Source: Marinomonas spartinae
GTDB taxonomy: Bacteria > Pseudomonadota > Gammaproteobacteria > Pseudomonadales > Marinomonadaceae
NCBI RefSeq assembly: GCF_900089775.1
Contig: NZ_FLOB01000019.1
Span: forward strand, 1-46,567
DNA: 46,567 nucleotides
Direction of reading: 5' to 3'
A program made the position numbers and the translations under genes. The stretch's first letter is position 1. Each line of letters opens with the position of its first letter. The notes under the pieces are model-generated. The model was not told the origin of the DNA. It searched no databases and saw only the letters and a program-made list of their open reading frames with translations. Shown piece after piece: positions 1 through 8,158 of this stretch.

Positions 1-2
1 GT

Positions 3-323
3 CCATTCTTAGAAACTTTGGATCACAGAGTGGTTGAAATGTGGGAAAACGCAGAGTGGAAAACATTCTGTGAAATGCTGCCTGAATACGCGGCAAAAGG
101 TCACGGTGAAGGGTTTATGCATGATACCGCCATGCTATTGGGGGCATTAGGTTGGTCGGATTATGATCAAAAAGTAGAAGTGGTGACGCCATACTTTGGG
201 AGTTCTGGTACGGGGCAGATCAATGCTATTTTTCCTGTTTCACCACAAACGGGAGAGGCGGTTCCTGGTCCACAAGCCTCTGTGGAAAATGGCTCGTTTG
301 TTTATGGTAAAAGTCGCTTGTAA
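3..323 (+). CDS. hpaD: 3,4-dihydroxyphenylacetate 2,3-dioxygenase, C-terminal part
   Basis: The reading frame is open from the left edge, so this is the 3' end of a gene that begins outside the window; about 106 residues are visible. The pattern MDxRVVxxW, then MLPEYA, GEGxMHDTxMLLGxLGW and finally SSGTGQxNAxFP matches my memory of the C-terminus of the class III extradiol dioxygenase HpaD/HpcB. That enzyme opens the ring of homoprotocatechuate in the 4-hydroxyphenylacetate (meta-cleavage) pathway, in the cytoplasm. The metal ligands lie in the missing N-terminal part and cannot be checked. The C-terminus runs about 20 residues past the family core (from TGEAVPGPQAS onward), a small extension. 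Other hpa genes probably lie to the left, which is inference. Confidence 0.85.
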   Translation, partial: PFLETLDHRVVEMWENAEWKTFCEMLPEYAAKGHGEGFMHDTAMLLGALGWSDYDQKVEVVTPYFGSSGTGQINAIFPVSPQTGEAVPGPQASVENGSFVYGKSRL

Positions 324-368
324 TGTTGACGCTTGGCAAGATGTTACCAGTTGATCAGAGGGCATGAT

Positions 369-399
369 CTTAGGGATAATCCGGCTGATTATCCCTAAG
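369..399. terminator. Bidirectional hairpin terminator between hpaD and the efflux permease
   Basis: A perfect 13-bp inverted repeat (369-381 and 387-399, 5-nt loop) sits between two convergent genes and overlaps the last codons of the minus-strand permease. A T-rich stretch follows on the plus strand (GTGTGTTTG). It probably ends transcription from both sides, although the T tract is weak. Confidence 0.7.
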
Positions 400-1522
400 T
401 GTGTTTGTGATCATCATAGCTACTGATGACTTGTTTTTTAATCTGCTTACCTAAAGATAGGGCAATTAATAAGGCAAGTAATGCGCTGGTTGATAGAGTT
501 AACCAAGAGGGCAGCAACGCCTCTTCTTGACCCAGTTGTGGCATCACTTGAATGTTGAACTGTGTGACCGCTAGGTCAACCAAGTAACCGAAGAAGAGTG
601 CACCACCCAATACGCCAGTTAAATACCCCATTAGGGCTCGTTTACCGAGCTCTTTGCTGACAACGCCAAGTGTTGCGATGTTTGTGGCAGGCCCTGCCAT
701 CATGAAAACCAACACGGCCCCAGGTGAAACCCCAGCCAAGAGAAGTCCTGCCGCGATGGGGGTGGAAGCAGTCGCGCAGATATACATTGGTATAGATACG
801 ATTACCATCACCAGCATAGCAAGTAATCCGTTACCCCATTGAGCTAAAAAACCATCAGGTAAATAAGCTTGCACTAACGCTGCGAAGCCAAGGCCAATTA
901 ATAGCCAAAGAGCGGTATCATCGAGTAATTCTGTCGCTGAGTAAACCAGCCCTGAACGTATTTTACCGACAATGCTGCTGGGTTCTTGTTTCCCATCATG
1001 GCCTTGACCGCAACAAGAAGAAGTTGCTTGTGTTTTCGACGAGCAACCGTTTGTATTGACCTCCTGTTTTTGCCCCGCACAGCAGGTTTTAGGTATTGAT
1101 AGGGTCTGTCTGTCTTTGACTTCGCCTTCGTCTTTACCGACTAGTACCCCTGCAATAATGGCACTGCAAACTGCAGCAATAGGGCGCACAATGGCCATAA
1201 AAGGCCCAAGTAATACATAAGACACCGAAATGGAGTCCACTCCCGTTTCAGGCGTCGACACGAGAAAGGAGGTGGTGGCCGCTTTTGATGCCCCCGCACG
1301 ACGTAAGCCAACTGCCGCAGGAATAACCCCACAAGAACACAGTGGCAGTGGAGCGCCGAATAAGGCGGCTTTTATGGTGGTTTTTAAGTCATGTCCTCCA
1401 AGTTGAGTCGTCATCCAAGACATGGAAACAAACATCTTTAACATGCCTGCAAGGACAAGGCCGATGAGTAGCCAAGGGGCAGACTCTAAAAAAAGGACGT
1501 AGAAATGCTCTAAGAAAATCAT
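395..1522 (-). CDS. SO_0444-type permease, putative Cu/Zn efflux transporter
   Basis: This is a polytopic inner-membrane protein of the ArsP/DUF318 permease group (SO_0444 family), thought to export heavy metals. The family signature PLCSCGVIPAA with hydrophobic helices is seen in the first half, and a second helix block contains IPMYICATASTPIA and AGPATNIATLG. Between the halves lies a Cys-rich cytoplasmic loop (CCAGQK, NGCSSK, SSCCGQGHDGK) that could bind metal, and the C-terminus ends in DDHKHT. I chose the ATG at 1522 because it directly follows the zntR stop (TAGCATG) and gives the usual MIFLEHF...APWLLIGL N-terminus (375 aa). A longer start at 1552 would overlap zntR by 29 bases. Co-transcription with zntR supports zinc or a similar divalent metal as substrate, which is inference. 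Confidence 0.85.
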   Translation of the reverse strand: MIFLEHFYVLFLESAPWLLIGLVLAGMLKMFVSMSWMTTQLGGHDLKTTIKAALFGAPLPLCSCGVIPAAVGLRRAGASKAATTSFLVSTPETGVDSISVSYVLLGPFMAIVRPIAAVCSAIIAGVLVGKDEGEVKDRQTLSIPKTCCAGQKQEVNTNGCSSKTQATSSCCGQGHDGKQEPSSIVGKIRSGLVYSATELLDDTALWLLIGLGFAALVQAYLPDGFLAQWGNGLLAMLVMVIVSIPMYICATASTPIAAGLLLAGVSPGAVLVFMMAGPATNIATLGVVSKELGKRALMGYLTGVLGGALFFGYLVDLAVTQFNIQVMPQLGQEEALLPSWLTLSTSALLALLIALSLGKQIKKQVISSYDDHKHT

Positions 1523-1523
1523 G

Positions 1524-1967
1524 CTAGGATGCCTCATGATGGTGATGTTCATGGCGAACTTGGCTGGTATCAGACTCCAGAGCCGCTAAAATCGTACAGT
1601 GCTCAGCGCTTTCTTCGCCGCCACAGCAAGCCTCAGATAAACGTGTTAGGGAGGTCTGAAAGCGTGTTAATTCGGCGAGTTTCTGCTCCACATCAAGCAG
1701 CTTTGCATCCACTAATTCTTTAACATCCGCGCAGGCGTTATTGGCTTTATCCACTTCAATGGACAATAACTCACGTATCTCCGCCAAACTAAACCCCACC
1801 CCTTTTGCGCGGAGAATGAACTGTAGTATTTCCTTGTCTTTTTCCGAATAAAGACGGTAGCCTGAATCAGAACGGTCAGATGGTCTCAGTAAGCCGTTCT
1901 TTTCGTAAAAACGCAGTGTGTCATTATTGATTTTGCAGGCCTTTGCCAATTCGCCAATTCGATACAT
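1524..1967 (-). CDS. zntR: MerR-family Zn(II)-responsive regulator ZntR
   Basis: The 147-residue protein begins MYRIGELAK and has the MerR winged-helix DNA-binding domain (about residues 1-70), a dimerisation helix (about 80-115) and a metal-binding C-terminal loop. Cys residues sit where ZntR has them: one before the helix (NNACADVK), then ACCGGEESAEHC. This CC...C pattern with the conserved helix Cys is the ZntR-type zinc site, rather than the CueR copper site. The C-terminus carries a short His-rich tail (RHEHHHHEAS). The gene is the first of a two-gene operon with the metal permease, and a MerR-type promoter lies just upstream, so autoregulation with zinc-triggered activation is likely. 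A CadR/PbrR-like specificity cannot be excluded. Confidence 0.88.
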   Translation of the reverse strand: MYRIGELAKACKINNDTLRFYEKNGLLRPSDRSDSGYRLYSEKDKEILQFILRAKGVGFSLAEIRELLSIEVDKANNACADVKELVDAKLLDVEQKLAELTRFQTSLTRLSEACCGGEESAEHCTILAALESDTSQVRHEHHHHEAS

Positions 1968-2012
1968 AGTAATGACCCCTTCATGAGCGATGACATTAAG
2001 TAGTGAATGATC

Positions 2013-2044
2013 AGTATAAACCTTTGAGTTAAGTCACAGGTCAA
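2013..2044 (-). promoter_or_regulatory. MerR/ZntR-type promoter and operator of the zntR-permease operon
   Basis: On the minus strand a -35 box TTGACC (2039-2044) and a -10 box TATACT (2013-2018) are separated by 20 bp, the overlong spacer typical of promoters activated by MerR-family proteins. The spacer region holds an imperfect dyad, ACCTgTGAcTT/AACTCAaAGGT (2020-2041), with 9 of 11 positions paired. The location, about 45-75 bases before the zntR start, fits autoregulation by ZntR. Confidence 0.8.
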
Positions 2045-2206
2045 GGCATTTTTTATCGAATGGTTTTTTTTCACGACATCTGTCCATGCGCAACAAAATA
2101 AGACAAACAAATGGAACAGAATCGACTAGATTTATAGAACGATCTATTAAATGTAACCATTTGCAGTAAATGTGATGAGTTTGTCGGGGTGGAATAGGGT
2201 GTCTGT

Positions 2207-3997
2207 ATGAAAAAGATGTCGACTGTTTTAATTGTGGATGATGTTCCTGAGAATTTACGGGTGCTAAGTGACGTCATCGCCAGTGAAGAATGTCAGGTCA
2301 TGGTTGCCAATTCTGGTGAGCGAGCATTAGAACTGTTAGAACGAAATAAGCCGAGTTTGGTGTTGTTGGATGTCATGATGGGCGGAATTGATGGCTTTGA
2401 AACTTGTCGTCAGATCCGTGCGAACCCCATGCTAGTGGATTTACCTGTTATTTTTGTCACGGCTTTAGTTGATGACATTACTAAGGGGTTTGCTGCGGGG
2501 GGGAATGATTACATAACCAAGCCTATTCGAGTCGATGAAGTACGGACCCGCGTTGAACATCAACTGGAACGCTTCTATTTACTGCAACAGCTTAAAGAGT
2601 TAAATAACACGCTTGAAGAGCGAGTGCGCGAACGAACTCACGATCTCAATGCTGTTAATCGCAGTTTGCAAAAAGAGGTCAGCGAGCGGCGCTATATGCA
2701 AGATCGTTTAAACTATCTTGCCCAGCATGATTTTGTCACCAAACTCTATAATCGAGATGCCTTAGAAGAACATGTGACCCACCTTATTTCAGGTGTTCAG
2801 CATAAGTCGAATGTGAGTGTACCTTACTTTCTCCTTATCGATATTAATGAGTTCCGTTTGATTAATGATGCTTGCGGCTGTGTGGCGGGCGATAGCTTAT
2901 TGTTTCAAGTCGCACAGATTATCAATCATGTAGCCGATCCTAAAAAATATTATTGCGCGCGCCTTACCGGAGATAAATTTGCTATCGCCGTTGGCAGAAG
3001 CAGCGCACAGGATATCGAAGCCTTTTTTGAACAACTCAATACAGAAATCGAGAATTTTGTTTTTAGCTGGGATGGCCGAAACTTTACGACATCCATAACT
3101 CAAATCGCCATTCCTATTACCCTAGATATGGTGACCTTTGATCAAGTCATTATGATTGCGGATGAGGTGAGTTACGCTTCCAAACAATCCGGTTCTCATC
3201 AACGGGTTGTAGTTGATGAGTCAGAGTTGGCTCTTGATGAACGCCGTAGTAACTTAAATTGGGGGTTAACCATTATCGATGGGTTGGAGAAAAATTTATT
3301 TGAAGTGCATTTTCAACAGGTCTTTTCTCTTGATGACGACAATGATGATAAGAAAAAACGTATCGAGATATTAGTACGGCTACGAGATGACAAAACAGGA
3401 ACGCTTATTTATCCGAATGATTTTATTCGTTCAGCTGAGCGCTTTGGGATCGTCTCCAAAATAGATCGTTGGGTTATCCAGCATACTATGATGCAATTGT
3501 CTGAACGTCCTGAACTTTGGAACAGCATTGACCAAGTGGCTCTGAATGTGTCTGCTTTATCAGTGAGGGAGCCGAACTTTGCTCCGTTTATATTGGAAAA
3601 TTTACAGAAATATCAGTTAGATGGAAGTAAGTTTTGCTTTGAAATCACAGAAACAGAAGCCCTCAATAACTTCACGGAAACACGATATTTTATGTCTTTA
3701 CTGCATGAGTCTGGCTGCACTATTGCTCTGGATGATTTTGGAACAGGGTTTTCGTCTTTCTCTTACCTAACAGACTTACCCTTTGATGTGATCAAGATAG
3801 ATGGCGAGTTTGTCCGAGATATGCATGTGAATAGCATTCATCACGGTATGGTCGATTCCATTGTTAAATTGGCTAAGTTACTAAATAAGCCCGTTGTCGC
3901 TGAGTTTATTGAACATCAAGAAATTGTGGTGGCCTTACGGGAGTTGGGTGTGGAATGGGGGCAAGGGTACCACTTTCATCGACCTGAAAAATTATAA
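2207..3997 (+). CDS. Response regulator with degenerate GGDEF and likely active EAL domain
   Basis: The 596-residue protein has a receiver domain (about residues 6-120, phospho-acceptor Asp55 in LVLLDVMM, acidic pair DD11-12), a coiled-coil linker (about 128-165), a GGDEF domain (about 170-330) and an EAL domain (about 350-596). The GGDEF signature reads LTGDKF at about 253-258, so diguanylate cyclase activity is unlikely. The EAL domain keeps the usual catalytic set: Glu387 (EIL), Asn447, the FEITETE motif, Asp509-Asp510 (DDFGTG), Lys530 and Glu566, and ends with QGYHFHRP. It is therefore probably a phosphorylation-controlled c-di-GMP phosphodiesterase. The histidine kinase gene starts 14 bases downstream and is the obvious partner. 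RBS-like GGGG lies upstream; an ATG three codons in is an alternative start. Confidence 0.9.
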   Translation: MKKMSTVLIVDDVPENLRVLSDVIASEECQVMVANSGERALELLERNKPSLVLLDVMMGGIDGFETCRQIRANPMLVDLPVIFVTALVDDITKGFAAGGNDYITKPIRVDEVRTRVEHQLERFYLLQQLKELNNTLEERVRERTHDLNAVNRSLQKEVSERRYMQDRLNYLAQHDFVTKLYNRDALEEHVTHLISGVQHKSNVSVPYFLLIDINEFRLINDACGCVAGDSLLFQVAQIINHVADPKKYYCARLTGDKFAIAVGRSSAQDIEAFFEQLNTEIENFVFSWDGRNFTTSITQIAIPITLDMVTFDQVIMIADEVSYASKQSGSHQRVVVDESELALDERRSNLNWGLTIIDGLEKNLFEVHFQQVFSLDDDNDDKKKRIEILVRLRDDKTGTLIYPNDFIRSAERFGIVSKIDRWVIQHTMMQLSERPELWNSIDQVALNVSALSVREPNFAPFILENLQKYQLDGSKFCFEITETEALNNFTETRYFMSLLHESGCTIALDDFGTGFSSFSYLTDLPFDVIKIDGEFVRDMHVNSIHHGMVDSIVKLAKLLNKPVVAEFIEHQEIVVALRELGVEWGQGYHFHRPEKL

Positions 3998-4011
3998 CGG
4001 AGGCGCGTGGA

Positions 4012-6144
4012 ATGCCTGACTTTGAGTTGTTTGATTGGGTGTTGTTTTTGTTTGTTGTGGTCTTCTTTATTGGTTCGTTGTTATTGGCTAGACAATGGCG
4101 GGCCTTGTCATTAGAAAAAGAGCGGCACTATAGAGCCATTCATAATGCTCAGTTTGGGCTATGGCAATGGTTTATTAAACCTGATCGCTTTGAATTGTCT
4201 TTGGATTTTATTGAAGGCTTTGATGAACACCACCTACAAGTTCAAACAAAAGACGATTGGCTAGAGCACTTAAGTGAGTACGATAAAGAAGCCTTTATTG
4301 ACTGGCTGATGGCAATAAAAGAAGGGAGTTCAGAGCCCGGTCTACGACTAAGCATGAGCTCTGAGCATGGCGTTGCTCACTGGATAGAGATGCGTGGTAG
4401 TGTGGTCGAAAGTGATGGGGATAATCAGCCGACCTGCATTGCAGGCACCGTTCATTGCATTTATCACCTTGTGGCGCTGCAAGAGTCATTCTTAAAAGAG
4501 ACAACACGTAAAAATAAGAAAATGACCACTGAAGAAGCACTTTATTACTTGGGTGAAAATGCAGACGTTTTAGATGGTGTGGAGGTATTTGGGGACGAAG
4601 TACTTCAGGAGGAAGCGCCTCATCGTACTTCTCCTGCGTTGGCTGCAAAAGAGCAAAATTCACGTATATCAGGCATTAATGAGCTACATATTGATCCCGC
4701 TTTACAAAAAGAGGCTCAGCAACAGCAAAGTCAAAGTTACTTCCTAGCAAATATGAGTCATGAAATTCGTACGCCGTTAAACGCCATCATTGGCTACGCG
4801 CAACTATTGAGTGAAGATACGCACTTTGAGGGCGTTGCTCATACAAGGTTTCAAGCGATTATTGCCGCAGGCGAGCGCCTATTAAATATGCTCAATGATA
4901 TTATTGATATTGCGCGTATTGAGGCAGGCCGTTTGGATCTGCAGGGTCACAAAATCAAACTTCATAAGGAAATTAACCAAGCGATTGATGTGATTAGTCA
5001 AACAGTTGAAGACAAAGGGCTTGATCTTAGAGTGAACAATCAAGTGAGTGAAGGTCTGTGTGTTTTGGGGGACTCTGTTAAGTTACAACGTATCTTCCAT
5101 AATATTCTAACCAATGCCGCGAAGTTTACGCATCATGGATATGTTTCTGTCAGTGCCTTATATGAAAATGAAATCTTACGCCTTACGATTCAGGATACGG
5201 GCGTTGGTATGGATGATCAGTTAATTGAGCACTTGTTTACGCCATTTGTTCAAGAACGAAATGGCTGTGCTGAAAAGAGCTCTGGGCTAGGGCTGGCGTT
5301 AACAAATACCTTAGTGAAGTTGATGGAAGGGCAGTTAAACATTGACAGTATTTTAGAGGAAGGGACGAAAGTAACCATCCTGTTGCCTCTTAAAGAGGAG
5401 GTGGAAGACATTATGCCGATATTATCTGGTGAAGATATGAGTCATTTACACTTGAATCGAGGTATTCAAGTGTTGGTGGCGGATGATGATGATTGGTCTC
5501 GAGATATTCTTATTACGCTACTCGAAAAAGCGGGGTGTCAGGTTTGGGAAGCAGAGAACGGAGAAGAGGCTTTAGCCTTGTTTAAGAAGCACTCTCCTGA
5601 TCTGGTGTTGACCGATATTCGCATGCCCAAAATGGATGGACGTGAGTTGCTGCAAGCAATTAGGGGGCTTCCTCAAGCTGAGCCTATTCCCATTATTGCC
5701 GTAACGGCTTCGACACTGATTCAAGAGCATCAAGCCTTGATTGATGTCGGCTTTTGGGAAGTAATATCCAAACCTTACAAAGTGGCGGAGCTTTATCAAA
5801 GTTTGGTTAACCATATTGAGGATCTGTCCTTTGTTTATGATAAAGAGGTTCCAGAGACAGGTGAAGGAAAGGAAAGTCATCACCCTGAGAGCGATGACGA
5901 TATGAAAGCCACTCCACAGGTGACGAGTTTAACTGCTGAAGATTGGCGACCACTTCTATTTGCTGCCAAGGAAGGGGATATACAGCAAGCGGAAAAGTGC
6001 TTCCATTCTATCTTTCACAGTATGCCAAGTCAGCAGCGCCATGCGATCAGGCAGGCGTTGGAGCAGTTTGATTTAGGGTTGGTGGAGCAGCATGTGAAAC
6101 AGTATTGTCCAGAAGCGATCAAACAGGACTTAGGGGATGTGTGA
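4012..6144 (+). CDS. Hybrid sensor histidine kinase with receiver domain
   Basis: The 710-residue protein has one N-terminal membrane helix (about residues 8-28), a PAS-like region (about 35-160), a Gln-rich coiled segment, HisKA with His250 (NMSHEIRTPLNAIIGY), an HATPase domain (N box NILTNAAKF, G boxes DTGVGM and SSGLGLALT) and a receiver domain with Asp535 (LVLTDIRMPKMDG). The last about 100 residues resemble no phosphotransfer domain I can recognise, as no HxxKG-type motif is visible. It lacks a periplasmic sensor domain, so the signal is probably sensed in the cytoplasm or membrane. It follows the REC-GGDEF-EAL gene by 14 bases with a GGAGG-type RBS in the gap, and probably phosphorylates that protein's receiver domain. 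Confidence 0.9.
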   Translation: MPDFELFDWVLFLFVVVFFIGSLLLARQWRALSLEKERHYRAIHNAQFGLWQWFIKPDRFELSLDFIEGFDEHHLQVQTKDDWLEHLSEYDKEAFIDWLMAIKEGSSEPGLRLSMSSEHGVAHWIEMRGSVVESDGDNQPTCIAGTVHCIYHLVALQESFLKETTRKNKKMTTEEALYYLGENADVLDGVEVFGDEVLQEEAPHRTSPALAAKEQNSRISGINELHIDPALQKEAQQQQSQSYFLANMSHEIRTPLNAIIGYAQLLSEDTHFEGVAHTRFQAIIAAGERLLNMLNDIIDIARIEAGRLDLQGHKIKLHKEINQAIDVISQTVEDKGLDLRVNNQVSEGLCVLGDSVKLQRIFHNILTNAAKFTHHGYVSVSALYENEILRLTIQDTGVGMDDQLIEHLFTPFVQERNGCAEKSSGLGLALTNTLVKLMEGQLNIDSILEEGTKVTILLPLKEEVEDIMPILSGEDMSHLHLNRGIQVLVADDDDWSRDILITLLEKAGCQVWEAENGEEALALFKKHSPDLVLTDIRMPKMDGRELLQAIRGLPQAEPIPIIAVTASTLIQEHQALIDVGFWEVISKPYKVAELYQSLVNHIEDLSFVYDKEVPETGEGKESHHPESDDDMKATPQVTSLTAEDWRPLLFAAKEGDIQQAEKCFHSIFHSMPSQQRHAIRQALEQFDLGLVEQHVKQYCPEAIKQDLGDV

Positions 6145-6256
6145 ACCAAAAATTAGACGGTCATGTGCCATGTCATAAGACCAAGGTTTAGCTCAGAGCT
6201 TTGTGTTTGACTTAAAATAAGGCCTGTCCTAGTGTCTCCACAAGACAAACCGCATG

Positions 6257-6286
6257 AAAACCGCCTACAATAGGGCGGTTTTTTTT
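6257..6286 (+). terminator. Rho-independent terminator after the kinase gene
   Basis: The hairpin AAAACCGCC/GGCGGTTTT (6257-6265 and 6274-6282, 8-nt loop) is followed by a run of T. It separates the signalling operon from the cobalamin operon that begins at 6359. Confidence 0.9.
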
Positions 6287-6358
6287 ACATGTCACTTATT
6301 GAGTGCTTGATTGGGTTTATGCCACTCTTTTTGATTATATGAAACAGGTAACGCCAGC

Positions 6359-8158
6359 ATGAGCAGTTTAGCCTATTGTAATTTTCCCTTTACCGCCGTT
6401 GCGGGGCAAGAGTCCTTGAAGCTTGCCCTTATTTTGGTAGCGATTAATCCGAAAATCGGTGGCGTGCTCATTAGTGGGCCGCGTGGCTCTGCGAAATCGA
6501 CCCTAGCTCGTGGGTTATCTGGTGTTATGCCGACGCTGAGTGACGGGGCATTTGTGCCATTTGCTACGTTACCTTTAGGTGCCAGTGAAGATCGTCTCTT
6601 AGGGGCATTAGATTTAGAACAGGTTTTGCAAGACAAAGAGGTGGTGTTCAAACCTGGGTTGTTAAGCCGTGCCCATGGCGGTGTTTTGTATGTGGATGAA
6701 GTCAATTTGTTGGCGGATCATTTGGTTGATCAATTGTTGGATGTGTCTGCCAGCGGCGTAAACCGTGTAGAGCGTGATGGTATTAGCCATGAACACGAGG
6801 CGAAGTTCTTGCTGATTGGTACGATGAATCCAGATGAAGGGGAATTGCGTCCGCAGCTACAAGACCGTTTCGGTTTGATGGTGTCTTTGAGTAACCAATA
6901 CAGTTTAGAAGAACGAATACAAATTGTGCGATTGCGTGATGAGTACGATCAAGACCCTAAAGGGTTTTGTGACGCGTTCAAATACAAGCAACGCAATCTT
7001 AGGCACAGTGTGAAGGCGGCCCGCGAGTTACTGACAGAAGTACGCTGCGCTGATGCCTTGCGTATGGACATTGCCACCCGTTGCTATGAAGCCAATGTGG
7101 ATGGGGTGCGAGCCGATATCGTGTGGGTACGAGCGGCCATGGCGCATGCCGCCTGGCGTGGCGCACAGAGGGTCTCGATTGATGATATTCAAGCGGTTGA
7201 AGCGTTTGTCTTGGACCACCGTCGACAACCTCATCAGCAAGTCCCTCCTTCTAGTGTGCCGCCATCGCGTAGTGTGCCGCCATCGCGCCGTCCTGCTGAT
7301 TCTTTTAAAGATCCAAAAATGCCGCCTTCACAAGCGCCAGACAACACTCGTAGCGAGCAGAAAGAGGGTCCAACCTCACAAGGAGAATGGGGCAGTATGA
7401 TGCCAGAAAGTGCAGATAGTCATGGTCGAATAGCGCTTTCCGCAAGTGATATTCCCTCTCGCTCCGCATCGTCTAGTTCATCGATCAGTGAGGTGACGCC
7501 GGGAAAGCGCCGAGGTAAGCATCAAGGTGGCTATCGCCCTGATGCTTCAACAAGTAGTACGAGTGTGGATTGGTTTCGAAGTCTGACAAAAAATCCGCAA
7601 ACCTGGCCACCAGAAAGCCTAACATCCAAAATGGCTAACACTGGTCAGCCAGTTTTGCACTTAGTCTTATTGGACTCGTCTGCTTCTACGTTGGGTCAGG
7701 GGAGTTTTGCAAAAGCCAAAGGGGTGATTATTGATATTGCGAAGCGCGCCTATCTTGCTCGAGAACACATGGCTATTTTAGGCTTTGGTCAGGACGGGGT
7801 CTCATCGGTTTTGCCCAGAGTACGTGCGCCAAAAGAGATCACCGAGTTATTAGATCAGTTAAGCGCAGGTGGCGGCACACCGTTTCGCCTGGTTATCGAT
7901 AAGGCTTGTCAATACTTAAACCAGCAACGTAAGCGCCAAGCGGGTTTATTAAGTCGTACCTATATTTTGACTGATGGCCGTACCCAAGCGGATTTGTCAG
8001 ACTTTTCAGGGTCTTCTGACAAAGGGGATTTATTGGGTGATTGCGTGCTGATCGATACCGAAAGCGCGGCCATTAAACGTGGTCGTGGACAAGACATCGC
8101 CCAACAATTAGGGGCGCAATACATATTATTGAATTCGATTTTAGGGACATCCTCATGA
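6359..8158 (+). CDS. Magnesium/cobalt chelatase-type I/D fusion: AAA+ ATPase with VWA domain
   Basis: The 599-residue protein joins a ChlI/BchI-type AAA+ domain (about 1-290; Walker A GPRGSAKST, Walker B VLYVDEVNLL, sensor motif IGTMNPDEG, arginine finger region QLQDRF) to a low-complexity Ser/Pro linker (about 295-415) and a ChlD-like von Willebrand A domain (about 425-599; MIDAS DSSAS, then LTDGRTQ). In Pseudomonas-type genomes such proteins are encoded near cobN and are taken to power cobalt insertion into the corrin ring by the aerobic chelatase. No cobN is present in the window. It heads the cobalamin operon and overlaps cobB by 4 bases (ATGA), which supports a corrinoid role. Participation with CobN is inference. 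Confidence 0.85.
   Translation: MSSLAYCNFPFTAVAGQESLKLALILVAINPKIGGVLISGPRGSAKSTLARGLSGVMPTLSDGAFVPFATLPLGASEDRLLGALDLEQVLQDKEVVFKPGLLSRAHGGVLYVDEVNLLADHLVDQLLDVSASGVNRVERDGISHEHEAKFLLIGTMNPDEGELRPQLQDRFGLMVSLSNQYSLEERIQIVRLRDEYDQDPKGFCDAFKYKQRNLRHSVKAARELLTEVRCADALRMDIATRCYEANVDGVRADIVWVRAAMAHAAWRGAQRVSIDDIQAVEAFVLDHRRQPHQQVPPSSVPPSRSVPPSRRPADSFKDPKMPPSQAPDNTRSEQKEGPTSQGEWGSMMPESADSHGRIALSASDIPSRSASSSSSISEVTPGKRRGKHQGGYRPDASTSSTSVDWFRSLTKNPQTWPPESLTSKMANTGQPVLHLVLLDSSASTLGQGSFAKAKGVIIDIAKRAYLAREHMAILGFGQDGVSSVLPRVRAPKEITELLDQLSAGGGTPFRLVIDKACQYLNQQRKRQAGLLSRTYILTDGRTQADLSDFSGSSDKGDLLGDCVLIDTESAAIKRGRGQDIAQQLGAQYILLNSILGTSS
7252..7287 (+). repeat. 18-bp tandem duplication in the chelatase linker
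   Basis: Two exact adjacent copies of an 18-bp unit (7252-7269 and 7270-7287) encode the repeated peptide SVPPSR in the disordered linker between the AAA+ and VWA domains. The frame is preserved. It looks like a slippage duplication in a tolerant linker. Confidence 0.85.

Noticed and set aside
654..842. Plus-strand ORF antisense to the permease gene
   Set aside because: It lies wholly inside the coding region of a well recognised family protein and has no RBS or family resemblance.
7252..7287. Adjacent repeats considered as a CRISPR remnant
   Set aside because: The copies are directly adjacent with no spacer and encode a linker peptide in frame.
7053..7400. Overlapping ORF of 115 codons in another frame of the chelatase gene
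   Set aside because: It is a shadow of the I/D fusion gene, which has clear domains in its own frame.
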